Shown here: positions 16,619-25,600 of the stretch, one piece after another | Numbering within the stretch: position 1 is the first letter of the stretch | Layout of the letters: each line of letters begins with the position of its first letter | Assembly: GCF_025802015.1 (NCBI RefSeq) | Contig: NZ_JAOYFC010000001.1 | Coordinates: 1,488,001 to 1,552,000, forward strand | Length of the DNA stretch: 64,000 bases | Origin: Falsihalocynthiibacter halioticoli | GTDB taxonomy: Bacteria > Pseudomonadota > Alphaproteobacteria > Rhodobacterales > Rhodobacteraceae | Direction: 5' to 3' | Notes under the pieces: model-generated | Seen by the model: the letters and a program-made list of their open reading frames with translations, nothing else | Database searches by the model: none | What the model was told of the DNA's origin: nothing | Made by a program: the position numbers and the translations under genes

Positions 16619-17392
16619 TCAAAGCGCCGTCCATCCACCGTCAACACTTATGGTTGTGCCAGTAATCTGCGCGGCTGCGTCACTACACAGGAATACTGCG
16701 GTGCCGCCGAGCTGTTCTACCGTCGCGAATTCACGGCTAGGCTGACGCTCGAGCATCACCTCGCGCACGACGGTATCGCGGTCCATGTTATGCGCTGCCA
16801 TCTGATCTGGTATCTGTGCTTCAATGAGTGGCGTCAAAACATATCCTGGGCAAATTGCGTTACAGGTAATCGGCTCCTCTGCGGTCTCCAGTGCAGTGGT
16901 TTTGGTAAACCCGACCACACCGTGCTTTGCCGCGACATAAGCACCTTTGAAAGGCGAGGCCGTCAATCCATGCGCAGAAGCAATATTCACCACACGCCCC
17001 CAGCCCGCTTCACGCATCGTCGGCAAAGCTGCTGCTGTTGTGTGAAATACCGAACTTAGATTAATCGCGATAATCGCGTCCCACTTTTCAATCGGGAATT
17101 TGTCAATCGCCTCGACATGCTGAATGCCGGCGTTGTTCACCAGAATATCGCAGCGCCCTGCCTTCTCGATCAACGCGCGGCAATCTGTGGCGCTTGACAT
17201 ATCCGCCGCGATATAGCGTGCGTTCACGCCGTGATCTTCCGCAATCTTAGCCGCGATCGCATGGTCCTCGTCGCGGTCAGTGAAAGAGTTAAGAACAACA
17301 TCCGCTCCCGACCGCGCCAACTCGATCGCAACACCAAGGCCAATGCCCGAGTTTGATCCGGTGATAACGGCGGTTTTTCCAGCAAGCGACAT
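16619..17392 (-). CDS. bdhA: 3-hydroxybutyrate dehydrogenase (short-chain dehydrogenase)
   Basis: Interconverts 3-hydroxybutyrate and acetoacetate with NAD, part of polyhydroxybutyrate turnover. The 257-residue SDR protein has the nucleotide motif TGSNSGIG, the NNAG motif, and the catalytic Ser with YVAAK (Tyr/Lys). The C-terminal segment GYVLTPLIEAQIPDQMA resembles known 3-hydroxybutyrate dehydrogenases. The start at 17392 follows a GAGGAG; an upstream extension of 19 codons is unsupported. Other SDR activities cannot be excluded from sequence alone. Confidence 0.85.
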   Translation of the reverse strand: MSLAGKTAVITGSNSGIGLGVAIELARSGADVVLNSFTDRDEDHAIAAKIAEDHGVNARYIAADMSSATDCRALIEKAGRCDILVNNAGIQHVEAIDKFPIEKWDAIIAINLSSVFHTTAAALPTMREAGWGRVVNIASAHGLTASPFKGAYVAAKHGVVGFTKTTALETAEEPITCNAICPGYVLTPLIEAQIPDQMAAHNMDRDTVVREVMLERQPSREFATVEQLGGTAVFLCSDAAAQITGTTISVDGGWTAL

Positions 17393-17534
17393 GGGCGGCT
17401 CCTCGGTGTGTGAAATACGATAACGCAGAGGTTTTCTGCATCTGCACAATGCACAGCAACGAAAACTTCGGCAACGGGAAATTTGAAGCGGAGATCAAGG
17501 CAGAGCATTTGAGAGGAATTGCTATACTGCCGGA

Positions 17535-17564
17535 CAAAAAAAACGCCAGCACGAAGCTGGCGTT
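17535..17564 (-). terminator. Intrinsic terminator without a matching annotated gene
   Basis: 9-bp perfect stem, 5-base loop (TTCGT on the minus strand) and a run of T on the minus strand. Its orientation fits neither the solute-binding protein gene (plus) nor bdhA, which starts downstream of it. Confidence 0.8.
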
Positions 17565-17610
17565 AAGTTATTGAGGCAGGTTTCATACAGGCAAGAAACC
17601 TATCGAGCAG
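17535..17610 (-). ncRNA. Candidate small RNA with two hairpins and intrinsic terminator
   Basis: On the minus strand, a hairpin GGTTTC...GAAACC (17600-17579) is followed by a 9-bp perfect stem AACGCCAGC/GCTGGCGTT (17564-17542) with a run of T. No annotated minus-strand gene ends here: the next gene to the right (17726) is on the other strand. So this terminator must end a transcript starting in the 17.6-17.8 kb interval. A 24-codon ORF lies just upstream in the same direction. The promoter was not convincingly located. Confidence 0.4.
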
Positions 17611-17618
17611 TAACCTCT

Positions 17619-17693
17619 TTATACGCAAATCCTCGCCACCTTCCAAGCTAAAAGTTTGAAAAACCTAGAAAGCATGCGTAGGCTGAGCCTCAT
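17619..17693 (-). CDS. Possible 24-residue basic amphipathic peptide
   Basis: An ATG at 17693 opens 24 codons encoding a short, basic, hydrophobic-patterned peptide (starts MRLSLRML, ends VARICV) with stop TAA at 17621-17619. The predicted pattern is an amphipathic helix with Arg/Lys spaced along Leu/Phe/Val. No Shine-Dalgarno is evident, which weakens the case. It lies directly upstream of the candidate sRNA hairpins, so it could be the head of a small-ORF/sRNA transcript. It may equally be a chance frame. Confidence 0.25.
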   Translation of the reverse strand: MRLSLRMLSRFFKLLAWKVARICV

Positions 17694-17725
17694 ATAAAAA
17701 AGGGCAGAGAGGGATTGTTGCCATA

Positions 17726-19546
17726 ATGAGACTAGATTTATTCCAAACAGCAGGTCGGTTCATGGGGGCGATTTCGCTGGTTTTTGCCACGGGATTCGCA
17801 AATGCAGAGCCAAAGCATGGCATCTCTATGTATGGAGAACCCGCACTACCACATGATTTTGTGTCTCTGCCCTATGTGAACGCTAACGCTCCCAAAGGCG
17901 GAAAAATCGTTCTGGGCGAAGGCGGAAGCTTTGACAGCCTCAATCCGCATATCGCGAAATCACGCGTTCCGTGGATGCTTCGGTTTTATGCTTACGAGAG
18001 CTTGATGGCGCGCTCTTGGGACGAGCCTTTCACGCTTTATGGCCTCCTCGCCGAATCGGTGGAGACCTCGGAAGAGCGCGATTGGGTTCAATTCACCCTT
18101 CGGCCCGAAGCACGATTCGCCGACGGAAGCCCCGTCACGGTCGAGGATGTGATCTGGTCATACGAGACTCTCGGCACGGCTGGTGTTGGCCATCCTCGGT
18201 ATCTTGGCGCGTGGTCCAAGGTCGAAAAAGCCGAAGCCATAGATGAGCGCACAGTCCGCTTTACCTTCAAGGAACCGGACCGCGAACTTGCCCTGATCAT
18301 GGGCATGCGTCCAATCCTGAAGAAAGCGCAGTGGGACGGCAAAGAATTCAATCAAGGCGGCTTTGACATCATCCCGATCACAACCGCCCCCTATCAGGTC
18401 GGTGACTTTGAACCGGGTAAATATGTCTCGCTGGTACGGAACCCTGATTACTGGGGCAAAGACCTTCCTGTGAATAAGGGCCGCGCCAACCTCGATGAAA
18501 TCCGAATGGAGTTTTATCTCGACGGGTCAGTGATGTTTGAAGCGTTCAAGGCTGGTATCCTCACCAGCTTCCGCGAAACCAATGCCGCGAAGTGGGAAGA
18601 AAACTATGACTTCCCCGCCATCACCTCCGGCAAATTCGTGAAATCCGAAATCGCCCATCAACGCCCAACTGGCATTACCGGCTTTGTGATGAACACGCGC
18701 CGCGACCAATTCAAAGACTGGCGCGTTCGCGAGGCACTGATCACGCTGTTCAACTTCGAGGCGATCAACGATACGGTGTCTGGCGGCACCCTTCCCCGCA
18801 TCACCTCCTATTTTGATAACTCCCCTTTGGGCATGAAAGATGGTCCTGCCGAGGGCAAAGTAGCCGAGTTGCTTGAACCCTACGCTGATGATCTCCTGCC
18901 CGGCACGATCGAGGGCTACACCCTGCCCGTTTCGGACGGCAGCCTTGCCAACCGCAAGAACGTTCGAACAGCTCTGGGATTGTTCAAAGAAGCCGGTTGG
19001 GAAATCAAAGACGGTAAAATGCAAAATGCCGCCGGAGAACCATTCCAATTCGAGATTGTCATAAACGCTGGCGACAAATCCAATGAGCGGATTGGCAACC
19101 TCTATGTCGAGGCCTTACAACCGCTCGGCATTGACGCCACCCTAAGCCGTGTGGATTCCGCCGAGCTCAAGGAGCGCACACAGATCTATGATTTCGACAT
19201 GGCCTATTACCGCCGCGGTCTGTCGCTCTCGCCGGGCAACGAACAGTATAATTACTGGGGTAGCGAAGGTGTCGAGGCACCAGGATCGCGCAACTGGATG
19301 GGCATGGATGTTCCAGCCGCCGAAGCGATGATTGACGCGATGCTCAACGCGCCGAGCCAGGATGATTTTGTCGCAGCCGTTCGCGCGCTTGATCGGATCC
19401 TGACATCTGGCCGATATGTCATACCCTTCAGCTATTCCAACATCGCCCGTATTGCTCACGACAGTCGTTTGAAATATCCAGAGCACGTGCCGATTTACGG
19501 CGATTGGATCATGTACCAACCAGACGTCTGGTGGATGGAGGAATAA
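17726..19546 (+). CDS. Extracellular solute-binding protein family 5 (peptide/microcin C type)
   Basis: Periplasmic binding protein of an ABC importer for oligopeptides or related ligands (YejA-like). The 606-residue protein has an N-terminal signal peptide ending near FATGFANA. The SBP family 5 core follows (KGGKIVLGEGGSFDSLNPH near the mature N terminus, then FTLRPEARFADGSPVTVEDV). No permease or ATPase genes lie next to it, so it is separated from its transporter. The ribosome binding site is weak: AGGG lies 12 bases upstream. An entericidin-like gene starts 2 bp after its stop. Confidence 0.88.
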   Translation: MRLDLFQTAGRFMGAISLVFATGFANAEPKHGISMYGEPALPHDFVSLPYVNANAPKGGKIVLGEGGSFDSLNPHIAKSRVPWMLRFYAYESLMARSWDEPFTLYGLLAESVETSEERDWVQFTLRPEARFADGSPVTVEDVIWSYETLGTAGVGHPRYLGAWSKVEKAEAIDERTVRFTFKEPDRELALIMGMRPILKKAQWDGKEFNQGGFDIIPITTAPYQVGDFEPGKYVSLVRNPDYWGKDLPVNKGRANLDEIRMEFYLDGSVMFEAFKAGILTSFRETNAAKWEENYDFPAITSGKFVKSEIAHQRPTGITGFVMNTRRDQFKDWRVREALITLFNFEAINDTVSGGTLPRITSYFDNSPLGMKDGPAEGKVAELLEPYADDLLPGTIEGYTLPVSDGSLANRKNVRTALGLFKEAGWEIKDGKMQNAAGEPFQFEIVINAGDKSNERIGNLYVEALQPLGIDATLSRVDSAELKERTQIYDFDMAYYRRGLSLSPGNEQYNYWGSEGVEAPGSRNWMGMDVPAAEAMIDAMLNAPSQDDFVAAVRALDRILTSGRYVIPFSYSNIARIAHDSRLKYPEHVPIYGDWIMYQPDVWWMEE

Positions 19547-19548
19547 AG

Positions 19549-19662
19549 ATGAAAATTGCTGCTGTTTGCGCCGCGTTGCTGGCACTTTCCGCTTGTGCAA
19601 CTGTTGATGGGATTGGCCAAGATATCTCGTCAGGCGCGCGTGCGGTTGACGCCGCCCTCTAG
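19549..19662 (+). CDS. Entericidin-like small lipoprotein
   Basis: The 37-residue precursor has a short signal peptide with a lipobox (LSAC, Cys16). The mature part is a small TVDGIGQDISSGARAVDAAL segment, the pattern of entericidin A/B family lipoproteins. It starts just after the stop of the solute-binding protein gene, with TAAAG upstream, and is followed by an intrinsic terminator, so the two are probably cotranscribed. In E. coli entericidins form a small toxin/antidote pair, but only one member is seen here. The role is inferred from family only. Confidence 0.8.
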   Translation: MKIAAVCAALLALSACATVDGIGQDISSGARAVDAAL

Positions 19663-19710
19663 GGCCGCAGCCTTATAACAGCACCTCTATAGGTGAAGAA
19701 GAAAACAAAT

Positions 19711-19738
19711 GGCGCTCCGGTTTCGGGGCGCCTTTTTT
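19711..19738 (+). terminator. Intrinsic terminator after entericidin gene
   Basis: GGCGC...GCGCC stem with inner pairing and a TTTTTT tail, 48 bp past the stop. On the minus strand it may also serve the convergent XRE-cupin gene. Confidence 0.85.
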
Positions 19739-19762
19739 CTGGAAAATACTGTTAAAACCGTG

Positions 19763-20383
19763 TCAGGTCAGCGATGTCACCCAGAGGATCATCGCGTCCT
19801 CCGCCGATGTCGACACAACATTATGCCCCATCGACGCGTCGTAATAGGCACTGTCCCCGCGACGCAACTCTACGGGTTCATAAAACTCTGTATAAAGCTG
19901 CACCACGCCGGTCAGCACATAGAGGAATTCTTCGCCGTCATGGCGCACCCAGCCATTGAACTCGCTCACGTCCCGCGCGCGCACGGTGGCGCGATACGGC
20001 AGCATCTGTTTCTTGGTCAGCGCACCAGCAAGCAACTCATGTTCATAAGTCGCGGTGGCATGTGCTTCCCCCTCACCAAACTTTGTCACGGCGATACGGC
20101 CGTTCACTTGCGCTTTGCTCGGCGCGGTGAACAATTGCGGCACCGAAATCTCCAAACCCTCGGCCAGCTTCTTTAGCGCCTCATAGGTGGGAGACATTTG
20201 CCCGTTCTCAATTTTAGACAAAGTCGAGCGCGCAAGCCCCGCCTGTTTCGCGGCCTGTTCCAGAGTCCAGTTTCGTGATTTGCGCAGGTCGCGCACGCGT
20301 TCGCCGAGGTTCAGCGGCTCTACATGGGTTTCCGCGCCGCTTTCACGGGCAATGCGGATTATGCTGGTCTGTTTTTCGCTCAT
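19763..20383 (-). CDS. XRE-cupin transcriptional regulator
   Basis: The 206-residue DNA-binding protein has a lambda-repressor-type helix-turn-helix (about residues 25-85: LGERVRDLRKSRNWTLEQAAKQAGLARSTLSKIE, given here as positions 27-60) and a C-terminal cupin ligand-binding domain (about 120-200). The cupin part carries WVRHDGEEFLYVLTG and DSAYYDASMGHNVVS. This architecture is used by regulators of amine, amino-acid and other catabolic genes. Its target is unknown. It is divergent from the FrnE-like gene. GAGAGGGA precedes the ATG. Confidence 0.85.
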   Translation of the reverse strand: MSEKQTSIIRIARESGAETHVEPLNLGERVRDLRKSRNWTLEQAAKQAGLARSTLSKIENGQMSPTYEALKKLAEGLEISVPQLFTAPSKAQVNGRIAVTKFGEGEAHATATYEHELLAGALTKKQMLPYRATVRARDVSEFNGWVRHDGEEFLYVLTGVVQLYTEFYEPVELRRGDSAYYDASMGHNVVSTSAEDAMILWVTSLT

Positions 20384-20613
20384 GCCGTCCCTCTCTTGCC
20401 CTTCCTATAGAGTGGTCACGCCATGCGAGCAAGATACACACGTGCAAACACGCGTAGACACAGACCAGAACACTCAGGCACTCACGGCGAATTTACACGC
20501 AATGCACAGCGACTTCGGCCAATCCGCGTTTACTTTAGCGTCAAAGCTCTGTTAGGGGTTGCCCAACCCCGCGCAGACCGACTGCGCAAGAATTCATACC
20601 CGAGGAGCCTGTT

Positions 20614-21276
20614 ATGGTCCGTCTTGATATCATCTCCGACCCGATCTGCCCGTGGTGCTATATCGGCAAAGCCAACCTCGACAAAGCACTTGAGGCCAAT
20701 CCAGACCATCCGTTCACAATAGAGTGGCACCCGTTCCAGCTTAACCCTGACATGCCCGAAGGCGGTATGGATCGTCGCGAATATCTTGAAACGAAATTCG
20801 GTGGCAAAGAAGGCGCGCTGACCGCGTATGCACCCGTTGTCGAGGCCGCCGAGGCCGCAGGGCTTGAGATCAACCTCGACCTGATCAAAACCACTCCCAG
20901 CACGATCAACGCCCACCGCCTAATCCATTGGGCCGGGCTTGAAGGCAAACAGACACCTGTGGTTTCCGCTCTATTTGGCGCGTATTTCGTCGACGGACGC
21001 GATATTAGCGACATAGATGTATTGGCCGATATTGCCGATGGTGTTGGAATGGACGCAGCTGTTGTGCGCCGTTTGCTTGAGGGCGATCAGGATATCGAAG
21101 ACATCCGCGAACGTGACGCCCACAGCCGCAAGATGGGCGTATCAGGCGTTCCCTGCTTTATCGTTGCCCAGCAACACGCCGTTCCCGGTGCGCAACCCCC
21201 TGAAACTTGGGCAAAAGTTATCTCGGAAATCAACGAGCAACTCACTGCCGAAGCCGAAGCCAGCACCAAGAACTAA
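20614..21276 (+). CDS. DsbA-family oxidoreductase, FrnE-like
   Basis: Cytosolic thioredoxin-fold protein of the DsbA/FrnE (2-hydroxychromene-2-carboxylate isomerase) superfamily, 220 residues. The redox motif CPWC is at the N terminus (SDPICPWCYIGKANL, about residues 8-22). A helical insertion follows, then the cis-Pro region GVSGVPCFIV near residue 172. No signal peptide is present. A likely role is thiol-disulfide exchange in stress or polyketide-type chemistry; the substrate is not predictable. GAGGAG precedes the ATG. Confidence 0.85.
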   Translation: MVRLDIISDPICPWCYIGKANLDKALEANPDHPFTIEWHPFQLNPDMPEGGMDRREYLETKFGGKEGALTAYAPVVEAAEAAGLEINLDLIKTTPSTINAHRLIHWAGLEGKQTPVVSALFGAYFVDGRDISDIDVLADIADGVGMDAAVVRRLLEGDQDIEDIRERDAHSRKMGVSGVPCFIVAQQHAVPGAQPPETWAKVISEINEQLTAEAEASTKN

Positions 21277-21368
21277 GCCGCTTTTTGCCAACACGAGAAT
21301 TTTTTCGTGGGGCTCTGGACAATCAGCGCCAAACCGGCACATTGGGCGGCGGACACTTTCCGTCCGCT

Positions 21369-22616
21369 ATGAAAGCTCCTGACATGCCGACTAAACGTCT
21401 CCCGCAATGGGAATTCGTCTGCCTTATTGCTATGCTTTTCGCGATGATCGCCTTCTCGATTGACGCGATGTTGCCTGGTCTGCCCACCATGGGCCAAGAC
21501 CTGACACCCGAAGCGCCAAACCGTATCATGTTTGTGGTGATTATCTTTGTAATCGGCATGGGAATAGGCACATTCCTGACGGGCGCGTTAAGTGATGCAT
21601 TCGGGCGGCGGCCAGTGATCCTTGGCGGCATCGGGATATATTTTGCCGGCTCGATCATAGCATATTTTTCCGCGTCTCTCGAAGTGCTGCTTCTGGCGCG
21701 CTTGCTTCAGGGCTTCGGCGTTGCGGGGCCGCGCGTCGCGACACTCGCGCTGGTACGTGACCAATTCGAAGGCCCGCAAATGGCAAAAATCATGTCGATT
21801 GCCATGACGGTCTTTATGCTGGTCCCTGCTGTTGCGCCGCTTGTCGGCCAGTTCGTGATTGAGGGGCTGGGGTGGCGCTCGCTCTTTGCGGTGTTCGCAC
21901 TATTTGCGCTTACAGTCGGGACATGGATGGCCCTGCGCCAGCCGGAAACACTCACACCTGAAAACACGCGCAAACTCGGGTTTGGCACATATTTCAGCGC
22001 CATCAAAGAGATGATGAGCAACCGGATCGTGGTCATTTCTATGGCTGTGCAAACGCTGGTGATGGGCTTTCTGTTTTCCTGTATCTCTTCGGTGCAACCG
22101 ATTTTCGAGATGACCTATGACAAAGCCGAAAGCTTCCCGCGCTGGTTCTTCCTGATTGCGCTCATCAGCTCGACCTCAAACGTATTGAACGCAAAATTCG
22201 TTGTGCATTTGGGGATGCGCAAAATGATCATGCGCGCCCTTCTCGCGCAATTGGCGTTCACGTCCGTCGTGTTGTTTATCGTGTTTACTGCAACACTGCC
22301 TTTCTGGCTCTACTTCCTTTGGACGGCGTCTTGCTTCCTTATCCTCGGCTTCCTGATGGGCAACCTCACAACCCTCGCGCTCGAGCCAATGGGCCACATC
22401 GCGGGGATCACCTCGTCGATTGTCGCGGGTGTTTCCACCGTCGCGGCCGGGTTTATTGGTATCCCCGCAACACAGATGTTTGACGGCACGCCGCGCGCGC
22501 TTGCGGTCACGGTCTTCTGCTGTGTGATCACCAGCGTGGCGCTGATGATTTATCTCGGGCCCCGCCCCGTGGATGATCCGTTGGGAACACAACTCAAGCC
22601 CAGAAAACAGGCCTAA
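21369..22616 (+). CDS. Bcr/CflA-type MFS drug efflux transporter
   Basis: Inner-membrane proton-driven efflux protein of 415 residues with about 12 membrane helices. Typical Bcr/CflA features are seen: FSIDAMLPGLPTMGQDL in helix 1, GALSDAFGRRPVILGG between helices 2 and 3, and the LLQGFGVAGPRVATLALVRD segment in helix 4. The ATG at 21369 (or 21384) is chosen. The frame extends further upstream over the end of the previous gene without support. Substrate is unknown. It converges on mfd with a terminator between or overlapping. Confidence 0.85.
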   Translation: MKAPDMPTKRLPQWEFVCLIAMLFAMIAFSIDAMLPGLPTMGQDLTPEAPNRIMFVVIIFVIGMGIGTFLTGALSDAFGRRPVILGGIGIYFAGSIIAYFSASLEVLLLARLLQGFGVAGPRVATLALVRDQFEGPQMAKIMSIAMTVFMLVPAVAPLVGQFVIEGLGWRSLFAVFALFALTVGTWMALRQPETLTPENTRKLGFGTYFSAIKEMMSNRIVVISMAVQTLVMGFLFSCISSVQPIFEMTYDKAESFPRWFFLIALISSTSNVLNAKFVVHLGMRKMIMRALLAQLAFTSVVLFIVFTATLPFWLYFLWTASCFLILGFLMGNLTTLALEPMGHIAGITSSIVAGVSTVAAGFIGIPATQMFDGTPRALAVTVFCCVITSVALMIYLGPRPVDDPLGTQLKPRKQA

Positions 22617-22627
22617 GTTAGGAGACC

Positions 22628-22664
22628 AAGCGCGCGTTACCCTTTGGCGGCGCGCGCTTTTTTG
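22628..22664 (+). terminator. Terminator overlapping the 3' end of mfd
   Basis: AAGCGCGCG (22628-22636) pairs with CGCGCGCTT (22651-22659), followed by a T run. It ends the Bcr/CflA transcript, and its right arm is also the last Ala/Arg codons of mfd on the other strand. Confidence 0.7.
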
Positions 22665-25600
22665 GTGCGTTTTTCTTCGGCAATCAACTTCTCGGCCAAG
22701 TCTTTGGCGAGTTGGAATGCGCCTTTGATCTTGTCTTTTTCGTTGGCCCAATCGCGCTGCACAACGATCTTGTTGTCGCGCACTTTGGCTTTGCCTTTTT
22801 GATCCGTGATGAATTCCACCAACCCCTGCGGGGACGCGAATTTATCATTGTGGAACTGGATCGTACCGCCCTTCGGCCCTGCATCGAGCTTGGCAATACC
22901 GGCGCGTTTGCACATGGCCTTGATCCGCACAACGAGCATGAGTGAGTTCACTTCGCGCGGCAATTTACCGAAACGGTCAATCAACTCCGCAGCAAAGCCT
23001 TCAAGCTCTACCTTGGTGGTGAGGCCCGACAAACGTCGATAGAGGCCGAGGCGCACATCAAGGTCTGGCACATAATCTTCGGGGATAAGCACCGGAACAC
23101 CGAGGTTGATCTGTGGCGCCCATTGATCGCCGTCATCCGAAAGCCCCTCGCCCTCGCCCGATTTGATCTTGGCAATCGCCTCTTCGAGCATGGATTGATA
23201 CAACTCATACCCAACCTCGCGAACATGGCCCGATTGCGCCTCGCCCAAAAGGTTGCCTGCTCCGCGAATATCAAGATCTTGGCTCGCCAGCGTGAAACCG
23301 GCACCAAGACTATCGAGACTGCCGAGCACCCGAAGCCGTTTCTCCGCAGTTGGTGTAAGCGGCGTACGTGGTTTCGTTGTCATATAGGCATAGGCGCGGG
23401 TCTTGCTTCGGCCCACGCGGCCCCGAATCTGGTAAAGCTGCGCCAACCCAAACATATCTGCGCGATGCACGATCATTGTGTTCGCCGCCGGAATATCCAA
23501 GCCGCTTTCCACAATGGTTGTCGCAACAAGCACATCATATTTCCCGTCGTAGAAAGCATTCATGCGATCATCAAGCTCGCCCGCTGCCATTTGGCCATGG
23601 GCGGTGATAAAGCTCACTTCGGGAACCTGATCGCGCAGGAACTCCTCGACTTCGGGCAAATCCTTGATCCGTGGCACCACATAGAAACTCTGCCCACCAC
23701 GATAGTGTTCGCGCAGCAACGCCTCGCGCAAGGTAACGCTGTCAAATTCGCTGACATAGGTGTGGATGGCGAGGCGATCGACGGGTGGCGTCCCGATAAT
23801 CGAAAGATCACGCACTCCAGAAAGGCTCATCTGCAATGTACGTGGAATTGGCGTTGCTGTCAGGGTCAGCACGTGAATATCAGAGCGCATCTCTTTGAGC
23901 CGCTCTTTATGGGTAACGCCAAAGCGCTGCTCTTCGTCGATGACCAATAGGCCGAGGTTCTGGAAGCGAATATTCTTGGCCAACAGTGCGTGGGTGCCGA
24001 CCACAATATCGGCCGTTCCCCGCTTTATGGCCTCGCGGGTGTCATGCGCCTCTTTGCTCCCGACAAATCGGCTTAGTTGCCGAACTTCGATAGGAAATCC
24101 GCGGAACCGTTCGGAAAAGCTCTTGTAGTGTTGCCGCGCAAGCAAGGTCGTTGGCGCAATAACCGCGACCTGAACTCCGGACATTGCCGCAACAAAGGCG
24201 GCGCGCATAGCAACCTCCGTTTTGCCAAACCCAACATCGCCACAAATAAGCCGATCCATCGGATGGCCGCTTTCCATATCGGCGATTGTGTCATCAATCG
24301 CAGCAAGCTGATCTTCGGTTTCGGCGTAAGGGAAGCGCGCGCAAAAGGCTTCCCACATGCCCTCTGGCGGCGCCATGATAGGTGCACGACGCAACGCGCG
24401 TTCGGCGGCAATACGGATGAGCTTATCGGCAACGGCGCGGATGCGTTCCTTGAGCTTGGCTTTCTTGGCCTGCCACGCACCGCCACCAAGTTTGTCGAGC
24501 ATTCCTTCGTCATGGCCAAAGCGGCTTAGAAGCTCGATGTTCTCGACAGGAAGATAAAGCCGATCACCGCCCGCATATTCCAGCAACAAACATTCATGGG
24601 GGGCGCCCATGGCGGTTATTGTTTCAAGCCCGACAAACCGCCCTACCCCGTGATCCACATGCACCACAAGATCCCCTGCCGTGAGGCTCTGGGTTTCTGT
24701 CAGGAAGTTTTCCGCACGCTTCTTGCGCTTAACGCTACGGATGAGGCGATCGCCAAGAACATCCTGCTCGGCGATGACAGTTAGCCCATCCGCAACGAAC
24801 CCGTGCTCAAGCGGCCAAACTGCGAGAAATACACCGCCGTGGCCATCAGGAACATCCTGAAAGCTCTTGATCGGGGTTGCGCCCTCAACGCCTTCATCTT
24901 CGATCAATCCGGCCAGACGCTCGCGAGCACCTTCGGAATAGCTGGCAATGATGACCTGATCCTGTTTGCGGCGGTCGCGGATATGATTTCCGAGGGCTTC
25001 AAACAGGTTCACATTGTCTTGCTGCCGTTCGGGGCTGAAGTTCCGTCCAACGCGTCCGCCAGCATCAAAAACGCCAAGCCCTGTACTCTGGGGCAAGACC
25101 GACCAGCTCACCACACGATGCGCAGCAGTCGCAGTGTCCCAAGCAGCGTCGTCAAGATACAGCATTTCAGGAGGACAAGGCTTGTAAACCGTATCCATCC
25201 GCAGCTTGTCTTTACCGCCCCGTGCCGACATCGCCAGCCGCCGCGTTTCGTATTGATCGGCAATCCCTTCCCAACGCGCGGTACGAGCGGGCGTAACCTG
25301 ATCGTCCAGCACCACAGACGCCTTGGGGAGGTAATCAAACAAAGTTTCAAGTTTCGGGTAGAACAGCGGCAACCAATGCTCAACACCCTGATGCTTGCGC
25401 CCTGCGCTTACAGCTTCATAGAGCGGGTCATCTGTTCCAGCCGCCCCGAATTCCGCGCGGTAGTTCTGGCGGAACCGTGTAATTGCAGCTTCGTCAAGTA
25501 TGACTTCAGATACCGGCGCAAGTTCAAGCGAATTGAGTGTGTCTGTCGTGCGCTGGCTCACTGGATCAAAACGGCGTAACCCATCGAGCGTATCACCGAA

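Noticed and set aside
23123..23950. Open frame of 275 codons on the plus strand
   Set aside because: Antisense to mfd; no start signal and no family resemblance.
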